Below are positions 1 through 8,083 of a DNA stretch of 20,918 nucleotides, in pieces. The notes beneath the pieces are model-generated. The model was given only the letters and a program-made list of their open reading frames with translations, made no database searches and was not told the DNA's origin. Source of the DNA: Dissophora ornata (Eukaryota > Mortierellomycota > Mortierellomycetes > Mortierellales > Mortierellaceae); NCBI GenBank assembly GCA_025201705.1, contig MU617007.1, positions 1-20,918 on the forward strand, written 5' to 3'. Made by a program: the position numbers and the translations under genes. Numbering within the stretch: the first letter of the stretch is position 1; each line of letters starts with the position of its first letter.

Positions 1-74
1 AAAAAAAAATATGCAAGTGAGTCGGTCCGTGGTGTATATTTACACCAAACTCTGCAATGTCACTAATGCATCAG

Positions 75-366
75 AGTCTTTTTTCATGGTTGCACCAAAC
101 AGATATCTCTGACGATAGGCGAAAAGACATTATCGCAAGAACTTCACTTGGTCGCCTAGGCCAACCAGAGGATGTTGCCGAAGCTGCTCTCTTTCTTGCG
201 CAGGCCAAATTCATTACTGGACAGGTAAGAGGGGGAAAAAACATTTGTCGTGAGGACAAGAAAAAAAAAAAAAATAAGATTGCCGAAAAAAGATCTATAT
301 CGCTGAACTTGCATTGTGTCCCGACATTTGTAGGTCCTCGTCGTGGATGGTGGGCTCATATTGTAA
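75..366 (+). CDS. Short-chain dehydrogenase/reductase (SDR), 3' end only
   Basis: This is the C-terminal end of a classical SDR, an NAD(P)-dependent oxidoreductase; the substrate cannot be told. Exon 75-224 reads through RTSLGRLGQPEDVAEAALFL, the family's conserved GR-GQPEDVA-A-FL segment, and ends in FITGQ. A 109-nt intron (225-333, GTAAGA...TAG, with a long A-run) separates it in phase 0 from exon 334-366, which encodes VLVVDGGLIL and stop: the usual SDR ending (ITGQ-L-VDGG). The exon probably begins at 75, because GTGAGT at 17 and CTAAT-CAG ending at 74 make a plausible 58-nt intron, so the cofactor-binding and YxxxK parts lie upstream of the window. The window opens with nine A residues, so the upstream exon cannot be read. 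An AATAAA lies at 381-386, just past the stop. The family is secure; the left exon boundary is inferred. Confidence 0.78.
225..333 (+). other. Last intron of the SDR gene
   Basis: The donor GTAAGA follows ACAG and the acceptor is TTTGTAG. Splicing joins FITGQ to VLVVDGG in phase 0, the conserved SDR ending. Read unspliced, the frame continues into unrelated sequence. Confidence 0.8.
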
Positions 367-380
367 ACCTTAACAACGGC

Positions 381-386
381 AATAAA
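381..386 (+). terminator. AATAAA polyadenylation signal of the SDR gene
   Basis: A canonical AATAAA lies 14 bases after the TAA stop of the SDR gene. Convergence with the E2 gene leaves only 268 bp (367-634) for both 3' ends; the rest of that spacer is A/T homopolymer runs. Confidence 0.5.
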
Positions 387-634
387 GAAGACTCGCAGTT
401 ATCAATCATTCGTTATTGATTGTTTTTTTTTGGGCGTGAAATATTTTATGACAGTGATTTTTTTGGCTATGCTAAAAAAATGGCGGGGTTCTTTTTCTTT
501 TTTAAAAAAAAAGGTGACAGTTGTACATTAGAGGCGAAAGGGAAGGTGTAGCGGACAGGAGCACTGAGAGAAAACAAGAGAAGAGGAGTTTTGGTTTCTA
601 TTTAAAAAAAAAGAACGGGAATGACAAGACTTTT

Positions 635-3522
635 TTACAACAACATCTTCAAGGGGTTCTCCATGTAACCCCTGAAGGCCTTCAAGAACTGTGCGGCGAC
701 CGCACCATCAACAGTGCGGTGGTCAGAGCTCAAGGTAACAGCCATGATCGACGCAGTGCGGACCTCGCCGTCATCGCCAGGGACAATACGCTTCTCAGTG
801 GAGCCAACAGCCAAGATGCAGGACTGGGGAGGGTTGATGATGGCAGTGAAGTGCTTGACGCCGTACATGCCCATGTTGGAGATGGTGAAGGTACCACCCT
901 GGTACTCGTGAGGAGCCAACTTGTTGGCACGAGCACGCGAAGCGAGGTCCTTGACCTGGTTAGAGATCGTAGCCAATCCCTTCGACTCGGCGTTGGCGAC
1001 AATGGGGGTGATCAAACCAGCGGGGGTGGAGGTGGCAACGCAGATATCGGCAGTGTGGTACCTAGGAGAGGTTGTGGAAATATATTGCACCGGGGAAACC
1101 CAGTCAGTAATCAAGCATTCGGTACCCTGCCGATGCAAAGTCTGTCGTTTTTTTGTCCTCGTCTTGGAACTTACTGTCTGATAGAATCGTTCATCCACGA
1201 GCTGTTGGCCTCGGGAACAGCCTTGAGGGCAAGAGCAGAAGCCTTGACGATAAAGTCGTTGATAGACAACTTGTACTTGTCCTCCGAGGACTTGTTGAGA
1301 ACCTCGCGGAGCTTCATAACCTTGTCCATCTCGCACTCAACGGTAACGTAGTAGTGAGGGATCGACTGCTTGGACTCTGTGAGGCGCTGGGCAATGATCT
1401 TACGCATGTTGGTAAGAGGAATATCAGTGTAAGCAGCGCCGGCAGGAGCAGGGGCAGCAGGGGCAGCCTTGGTGGCGGAGGCAGGGGCAGCCTTAGCTAT
1501 TGTTCCGGACAGATCGAAAGCATATAGGTTTGAACGCGTTAACAAATATACACTTGTGCATTCATTCTGTTCAAGAAACATGGGTAGTTGATCCATGATT
1601 TTTTTAGTCCACGTACGAGCAGGGGTGTAGCTCTCAACATCAGCCTTCAAGATGCGGCCGTGAGGTCCAGTTCCGGTGAGATCACCCAAGGAGATGTTCT
1701 TTTCGTTGGCAATCTTCTTGGCGATAGGGCTGGCAAAGATGCGGTCTAGTTGGCACAACGATGGAGCCAGGCATGGGGTTTGAGGAGTCGCATACTTGGT
1801 CCAGACGTTTTTTTCAAAATAAGTATACCGCAAACAGTTCTTACCAGCATCCGAGCGAGAAGAAGCAGCGTTAGTGGTATCGGCCTGCTTAGGGGCCTCA
1901 GCCTTGGGAGCCTCTTCCTTCTTGGGGGCCTCCTCCTTCTTGGGAGCCTCCTTCTCGGCGGGGGCGGCACCGGCATCAGCGGCGGTAAAGTCGGCAAACT
2001 TCTCAATGTCTTCCTTGTTCTCAACCATAATGGCGATGGGCTGGTTGATGTTGACCTCCTTGGATCCAGAGTCAGCCAAGATCTTGGCAATGAAACCCTC
2101 CTCCTGGCACTCAAAGTCCATCTGGGCCTTGTCGGTCTCGATCTCGACAAGGACATCACCAGGTGCAATGGCATCACCAACCTTCTTCTGCCATGTTCCA
2201 ATGTTTCCCATGGTCATGGTAGGCGAGAGAGCGGGCATGTTGATGGTGATGTGGTTGGGGTATGCTATTGATGAGAATGGCCATGATGGACTGGGTTAGA
2301 TAACCCACAACTCAAATGATGCTTTCTGTTATCGTATTAAACGTCGATGGGTCCCATTTTTTTCTCAGCTATCAATTAAGGTTGGGGCAGCGCGTATCTT
2401 CCAAAAAATACAAAGAGTAAACAGGTGGACAGATCGCAACTTACACTTGGAGCTGTAGAAACGGGCCATGTTGGTCTTGAGCGAGACCGAGGTGGCAGCA
2501 AAGATCTGGCGGGAAGCACTGAGGGCAAGAAGAGCACAAAACAGGGAGAGGGTAATTCAGTTAGGACCACATCGAAAAAGGATCGGCAGCTCTTGTGTGT
2601 GTGTGGGGGGGGGGATTGATAGGGCTGAATAGGAAGAACGGCGCTGGAAGCCAGGGCAGACCAAGGTGCGAGGCATCGCAGAGGGAGCTGTGTCTTGTTG
2701 ACAACAGGGCTGCACGGAGCTGCCATGGCAAACCGCCCTTCATAGAAATGATCAGCGAAAACCTGCAGAAAAAATATTTTCTGGGAGCGGTGGTGGAAGG
2801 TGCGCAAGCTGGGAAAATAATAAATCGAAATCTGTTGGGGTTGCTCTGCCAACTTGTCCGCCCGTATTGATCGCGACTGGTTGCTCGCTGCTCCTCCCTC
2901 CCTCCTTTCACTGTTGCCCCTTGGTGGCACGAGAGGGATAACGTCGGCAATGCCGCGTTTCCGAGGGTGTGGTCATAGATAGCACGTCAAACACCAGATC
3001 GGCGATATGTCCTCGTACACCGAATGGTGACGTATAACGCCATCCAAACATCAGATGGAACGCACACTCCTCCTCCTCCTCCTCTGCTGTCATTCGAATC
3101 GACAATAGATAATCGTGAATGCAATAGAGAACGTGGCATCTACGCATAATGTTGGCGATCTTGCTGTGCCGTGTAGATAGCATGAGGGAATAGGGCGTCA
3201 ACTTCACGACGCCGATCCTCTTTGCTCAAACTGTAATCCTGTCGTTTATCTTTGCTGCGACGATGCAAAAGAAGCCTTCCCGAGTCAACAGTCATTGACG
3301 ACAGAGGGCGATATGGCTGACAGGAGGGCAATTGGACTGCGTGCCTATCGCGTGTTTGTTGGGTGAGCAGGCAATGGCTTTTTACCTGGGGGTGGCCGAG
3401 AAAGCGCGGGCAGTGTTGTGGGAGGCGATAGCTCTGGCCATGGGCACAAGGGTGGCGGCGCGCTGGACGGTGCGACGGCCAGTAGCAAGGGCCAGGCGGG
3501 AGACAGATGCAGAGGAGATCAT
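635..3522 (-). CDS. Pyruvate dehydrogenase E2, dihydrolipoamide acetyltransferase (mitochondrial)
   Basis: E2 core of the mitochondrial pyruvate dehydrogenase complex, moving the acetyl group from lipoamide to CoA. Exons on the minus strand: 3386-3522 (inferred), 2445-2518, 1845-2264, 1617-1745, 1175-1496 and 635-1061; all joins keep phase, giving about 502 residues. Seen in order: Arg/Ser/Ala-rich presequence without acidic residues; ARFYSSK-S-YPNHITINMPALSPTM; lipoyl domain with IETDKAQMDFE (lipoyl Lys about 116); Ala/Pro/Lys/Glu linker; E1/E3-binding domain RIFASPIAKKIANEKNISLG; a second Ala/Pro linker; and the catalytic domain ending SSDHRTVDGA (His about 475, Asp about 479) and PLKMLL. 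There is one lipoyl domain, as in other fungi. Exons from 2518 downward are very secure. The first exon rests on its presequence character, CAG|GTAAAA donor and matching phase. An alternative is a shorter first exon with ATG near 2748, but no good donor follows it. Confidence 0.9.
2519..3385 (-). other. Proposed long first intron of the E2 gene
   Basis: This stretch has no recognisable coding content. Its 3' end on the minus strand is a strong splice site: a CTAAC branch-like box, a long pyrimidine run and CCCTCAG. The 5' end is CAG|GTAAAA at 3385. At 867 nt it is far longer than the gene's other introns (99-180 nt). Inside it are (GT)n next to a run of ten G (2594-2614) and a (TCC)n tract near 3067-3083. 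The join is inferred from phase and protein logic, not from a transcript. Confidence 0.5.
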
Positions 3523-4733
3523 GCTGTGCAGTAGGAGGATGGATGGACTGAACGGAGGAATGGACAAAGTTGCAGAATGAACAAAGGAGATAAAAAAAAA
3601 AAAAAGTGTGGGAGACAAAAAGTCATTTATTTATTTTTTTGATATCGAATACGAACTGCGATGGAGATATGATAAACCAACTGGCGGTGTGGAGATTAGA
3701 ATCTAATTCCGCCTCGTCGCTCCCCTGCGTCCTCGACACTGCTCGACAACGCCTCGCGATAACGATCTGTCTGGGCTGCCTGGACATGCAGCACGCACCT
3801 GCACGCAAACAGCTCACCTACCGTGCATCGCTGCCGATCGTCATTGCGCGCTGTCCTTCTCGTGTGCACACCCCCAACATCAACTCTCTGTCTTTGGGTG
3901 CCCGCAGAACGTGCACAAGCTTAGCGAGTGAGAAAAGCGTTGGAGTCGGAGTACACAATTGACCGCTGCTCGCCTTTCCCCCCCCCCCACCCCTCTCTGT
4001 CAACGACAGGCGATTGGGGCTCCTCTCGTAGCTTCCTATCCTTTCCATGATAGCTTCTCTCTCCCCCATTTTCGTTCCCCAGCCAACCATCACTCCACTT
4101 TTCCATCCGCGTGCTCTGAATAACAGGGCTCGGACTGTTGAGGGAGAGAAGCGAGCGACAGACCACAAACTGGCGGGCGACAACGTTTATTGTAATTGAG
4201 CACAAGCCACTGCAGCCACATTAGCCGCGCGCGGGCTCCGTTCGACCGATTTATTCCGAGCCACGCTCAACCACCACCGCCTTTTGTGGGTCACGGCTGC
4301 TATTCTCCACACGGCTCCATGTAGGGGCCGTCAGGAACTCGCGTTTACCATTCTACCCTCGCAAAAATATAGGCAATCGGAGCATAGCACAGTACAAATC
4401 CATGGCGTGCTCCGTATTGAATGTCATATCGATTGTGGCGCCAATAATGTGTCTGCAGCCATGGAATGGCTGCGCTGTAGTAGTGCATGTGCACAAAGAG
4501 AGCGCATTAACGTGGCGCATCACGTGGACAGTTCCTGCCCTGTAAGTGCACATTGTCACCAATTGATCGAAATTGTGCCATCGGCGGTGTTCTTCTGCTC
4601 ACTTTTCTCGCACCGTGGCCTTCAAACGTTCAGACCATTCCATTCTCATTGCTGTTGAACTCATTCGCCTCATTCCTCTTCGCGCCACAACACCTCTCCC
4701 CGCCCCACGGAAACACTCACCTACAGCACAGCC
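3523..4733. promoter_or_regulatory. Divergent intergenic region between the E2 and acireductone dioxygenase genes
   Basis: These 1.2 kb separate two divergently transcribed genes and should hold both promoters. Open frames here look like chance frames and show no family motif. An A-run at about 3593-3605 lies just upstream of the proposed E2 start. A C-run at about 3979-3988 and a TCACGTG box at 4520-4526 are the only distinctive sequences. The last 100 bases before 4734 are C/T-rich, as is usual for a fungal 5' leader. Confidence 0.6.
4520..4526 (+). promoter_or_regulatory. TCACGTG box upstream of acireductone dioxygenase (candidate Cbf1-type site)
   Basis: TCACGTG lies 208 bases upstream of the acireductone dioxygenase ATG. 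In yeasts this heptamer is the core recognised by the bHLH factor Cbf1, which with Met4 controls sulfur-amino-acid genes. The downstream gene belongs to methionine salvage, which makes the match sensible, but a single heptamer is weak evidence. Confidence 0.35.
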
Positions 4734-5798
4734 ATGCGCGCCTATCTCTACGACAACCTCAACACCGACTGCAGAGAGCCCCACGAGCTCTCGCCCTCGG
4801 TCCCTGTCTCGGTCGAAGAACTCGAGGCTTCCGGAGTCCTCTACTGGAGACTCAAGGACGAGAACTTCACGGACCAGATTGACAAGATTTGTGAGGAGCG
4901 CAACTATAAAAACCGTGACCAGGTAACGACGTTGCCTCACTCCTCTATCATTCTTTTTCTGACCTGTTTGTTCTCTTGAAGAACAATGAAAATAGAATCT
5001 CTGCAGCTTTACTTCCCTCAGCTATGAACTTCCGGCGCAGTACCCTTGTTCCAAAAGACTAGCTTCTTTATCTCTTTGTCTAATATGGGTTTCTGCTTCG
5101 TGTCCCTTAGATCACCGTCTCCAAGGAGGGTCTTGGTGCCCTGTTCGACGAGAAGATCAAGACATTCTTTGCCGAGTACGTGTTGAGTGAATCCTGAGAA
5201 AAATTTCTGGACGTTCATGCGCATGGTTTTCTTTGTTGCCCCCTTCCAGCAGCCCCTTCCCGTAGCTCTGATTAGCGACTGCTGCCCATGACTTATCATC
5301 TGTCCATCCTCTTCGGTTTTTTCTTAGGCACTTGCATGAGGATGAGGAAATCCGCGCTATTCTTGAGGGCACTGGCTACTTTGATATCAGAGGTAAGCAG
5401 AGCAAACACCAATGAAGAAAATATCACGCACACTCAGACGCTGACACAACTTCCTTCTTCTTTCTTTTTAACGCTTTTAAACGCTTGTAATAGACAAGCA
5501 TGACCGTTGGGTCAGGATCAAGGTCGAGGCTGGCGATCTGATTGTTTTGGTAAGAAGCCAACGAGATCATCGCTCTTTGGTTGTATTCCCTTGTCTCAAT
5601 AGCAAGACCATCGCTGACATGTGTTATCGCTCTGCAATTTAGCCCGCTGGAATCTACCACCGCTTCACGCTCGATACCAACAACCACCTCAAGGCCATGC
5701 GTCTCTTTAAGGAGGACCCCGTCTGGACCCCCCTGAACCGTCCTTGCGACGAAAACCCTTACCGCAAGACATACCTCCAGACTATCGCTGCCAACTAG
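4734..5798 (+). CDS. ADI1: Acireductone dioxygenase (methionine salvage)
   Basis: Cupin-fold metal dioxygenase that cleaves acireductone to the 2-keto acid precursor of methionine, completing the methionine salvage (MTA) pathway; normally cytosolic and nuclear. Five exons: 4734-4922, 5111-5175, 5328-5392, 5494-5549 and 5643-5798. All joins keep phase and give 176 residues, close to the family's roughly 180. The N-terminus [19 protein letters not shown], then GVLYWRL and the metal-binding H-x-H-x(3)-E segment [20 protein letters not shown], mark the family. The fourth metal ligand is the His in [11 protein letters not shown]. The protein ends [10 protein letters not shown]. Introns have clean GTAACG, GTACGT, GTAAGC and GTAAGA donors and TAG acceptors. 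The second His codon begins exon 3, so unspliced mRNA cannot make active enzyme. An AATAAA lies 7 bases after the stop. Fungi also name this gene ARD1 or ADI1. Confidence 0.95.
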
Positions 5799-5805
5799 AG
5801 TACAA

Positions 5806-5811
5806 AATAAA
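5806..5811 (+). terminator. AATAAA polyadenylation signal of acireductone dioxygenase
   Basis: AATAAA begins 7 bases after the TAG stop. The remaining spacer to the convergent gene's stop at 6076 is about 265 bp and shows no other recognisable element. Confidence 0.5.
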
Positions 5812-6075
5812 ATTGCCGCATCGTCATGGCGGATGACTCTTAGCACCCCATACGCATATCCCCCGACCATATTACATATAGTCATTTAACATAAACATCG
5901 ACGCTGCTTTGCAGCCATTTCAAAGGGTATATTTAAAATGGTGTGTAACGCTTTCTGGCGCAAGTCCCCAGAGCGACTGTAGTATTTTGTTTTTGCAGAG
6001 TTAGTGATTGCATCGCGGATCAAAAGGAAAACCGATTGCTAACTTTTTTTATATTTTTGAGGCATTGATACTATC

Positions 6076-8029
6076 TCAGGATAAGACTTCAAAGCGGAAT
6101 CGGGCTTTTGCAATGTCAAACAACCAGCGCAGTCCCACGAGAGCCCCTACAGATGTCGCACTCGGAGTCATAGCAGGGTCGATCCCAATGGTCTTTGCAG
6201 GAGCAGAGAGCATAGCCTGGACACTCTGCTGCGTCTTGACCCACAAGCAGAGTGAATCTTTTGTTGATGAGATATCATGGATGTTGGTCGTTGTAGGCGT
6301 TTCCATCTCTACAAGCATTTCCTGACTGTATGACTGATTGTGAGGACGATGAGAGTGGAGTGGTTCAGGATGGAGATTTCGCTCGACGATTACGAGGGCA
6401 TCCACCCAAAACCCAATGACCTTTTGAAGCCAGAGTTCTCGAGGCGTCGGAAGTCCTAGTGAGGCGGTCGGAACATCCTGTTGCGATGATTCATTATCTT
6501 CGCATATCATGAGCTCAACCTTTTGTCCGCTACAGTCGAGCAAGAGTGAAGATTGCAGGTGTTAGTTGTTGATCACCATCCTCCCTTGGGAATATAAAAA
6601 AAAAAGATCGCATCAATGAGCCTTGATAACTTACGAAGCACGCTCGATCCAGTCGATACTATCCTTAATCTCACCAATAGCCCGGCTGACTGCTTTTATG
6701 TACTCGACGCGTTCGCGATCTTCGTCTGCGTACTTTGTGGTCCCTGCCGTAGCTTGCAGCGGTGCGTGTGTCAATTGCGGATCATCAAGAAGTCCATTCT
6801 GCGTCTGCGTTTGTGTCTCGATATCCTGCGTTTGCTCTGTTTGCTCAGCCCGCTCCGTTTGCTGAGTCTGCTGAGTGGACAGTAGAACAGATGCCGTTGA
6901 AAACGTATCACCTACTTCTTCTTCTGCTATCGCGTTGCTAGTATAATACACCTGCGCAGGCAGTACACACAATAACGTTTCCTGAGCCGCGTGGACATTT
7001 TGACCGTAAATGTGCCCATAACTATTTCCAATTTCAAACCCATGGCCATCAAAACATCCCACTACCATGATTAACGTCGGCGCAGTCGTCAACGGTCTCT
7101 CGCCTTCAGATGCACCCTCTTCCTCCATTTCATTCTCGTCGCCGACGGTCGGACTAAACCCTTCGCGCTCCCGCTGGAGTTGCCCAAACGTTCTGCCCTC
7201 GGTGGAATCCGCGTTGAGATGCAGACATCGGAATAATGACTGGATGTGTTGCACGCTGGGCGCGTAGCGTATGTGGATTTTAGCCCACAAATCGGATCGG
7301 AACTCCTCTCTGTTGATTTGAGACGCGCTCTGTGAGACGTTGTGCTGTCCATGTTGCTCCAGCAGTAGTGGAGATGGCGGATGGGGCGTTTCTTGGTCAT
7401 CTTGTAGTTGTGTAGGTGTCTTCATCTGCTGTGTCTGGGTTTGCGTCTGGGTTTGCGTCTGTGTCTGCGTCTCCGAATTGAATAGGTCCTGGGTATTACT
7501 AGCCCCGTCCCTCGAAAGGAACAGATGATTCCATGGGCTAACCTCGATCGGCGCACCATTGAATTCCTGTTCTTCGTAAAGCGCGCGTTCCTGGCGCATC
7601 CGTTCTCGCAAGGATGCCCTGGAGTTCGTCACGATCAGGACAGTTCTCTGTGTTTTTAGAGGAGCAGCAGCTACAGTTCTTGAAGCTCTCCCCTGTCCTT
7701 GTCCTTGCCCTTGTCCTTGCTGTTCATTATCTTCTTCACGCAAATGGTTCAGGGCGTATTGGAATACGTATCTGTCCAACATGCAGACACAGAAAATCAG
7801 CATGCCTTGTTTGTACTCTCGAAAAAATTGGTTTTATTTTGCCACCATTTCTTTTTGCGAATGTGTCATACCGTAATGGCAAGTCCATCACCAAGACATT
7901 CGGCTTGTCCGCGAGGCAAAGCAAGGGAGCTTGGTCCTGTTCTGCGACATGTCCTTGGGCCTGGGTTGGGAAAAAGTTGGCGACATTCACCATGGGGGGG
8001 AACAGTAAGAGGAATGAGCAAACTGACAA
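6076..8029 (-). CDS. SWSAP1-like (RecA/Rad51-paralogue-like) protein with TQ-rich region
   Basis: Exons on the minus strand: 7872-8029, 6635-7771 and 6076-6529. Introns of 100 and 105 nt (GTATGA, GTAAGT donors) keep phase and give 582 residues, or 570 if the ATG at 7993 is used. SWSAP1 is an ATPase-fold partner of the SWIM protein SWS1 that helps Rad51 filaments in homologous recombination. Support is the order of short segments matching that family: PNVLVMDLPLRYVFQYALNHL where the first strand and P-loop helix belong; RTVLIVTNSRASL; KIHIRYAPSVQHIQSLFRCL, the most telling one; PTLIMVVGCFDG, a Walker-B-like strand; and a C-terminal LQKVIGFWVDALVIVE. Between them lie low-complexity Gln-Gly and Thr-Gln inserts. 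No GxxGxGKT is present. The assignment is from remembered family pattern, so an uncharacterised fungal protein remains possible. The start lies 54 bp below the previous gene's stop. Confidence 0.5.
6798..6880 (-). repeat. Low-complexity Thr-Gln/Gln-rich coding repeat (second cluster)
   Basis: Within the SWSAP1-like gene, this tract encodes repeated TQ and TEQ units (for example TQQTQQTERAEQTEQTQ). The DNA is an imperfect repeat of short units such as GTCTGCGTTTGT on the plus strand, prone to length change. Confidence 0.6.
7429..7472 (-). repeat. Thr-Gln dipeptide repeat tract (first cluster)
   Basis: An imperfect 6-mer repeat (plus strand GTCTGC / GTTTGC / GTCTGG) encodes seven successive TQ dipeptides. 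Each TQ fits the ATM/ATR-type phosphorylation consensus. A nearby plus-strand CTTGTC/CTTGCC repeat (about 7693-7721) encodes a Gln-Gly run. Confidence 0.7.
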
Positions 8030-8066
8030 ACTGAGAAAAAAAATTATGTCTATCGCCTTGCCAATT

Positions 8067-8072
8067 TTTATT
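8067..8072 (-). terminator. AATAAA polyadenylation signal of the Abp1-like gene
   Basis: On the minus strand AATAAA occurs 11 bases after the Abp1-like stop (8084) and 37 bases before the next gene's ATG (8029). The 3' end of one transcript and the promoter of the next must therefore overlap. Confidence 0.45.
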
Positions 8073-8083
8073 AGTTTTTGGAT

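Noticed and set aside
2561..2760. Alternative E2 first exon with ATG near 2748 (MKGGLPWQLRAALLSTRH...)
   Set aside because: The leader looks mitochondrial, but I find no good donor that would join it in phase to exon 2445-2518. The exon at 3386-3522 has a good donor and matching phase. Kept only as an alternative.
4284..4658. A 124-codon plus-strand frame upstream of acireductone dioxygenase
   Set aside because: Composition is irregular, there is no motif, and it overlaps the expected promoter of the secure gene at 4734.
7429..7472. CRISPR-like or regulatory direct repeats
   Set aside because: The repeat is an in-frame coding microsatellite (Thr-Gln) inside a long exon, with no spacers.
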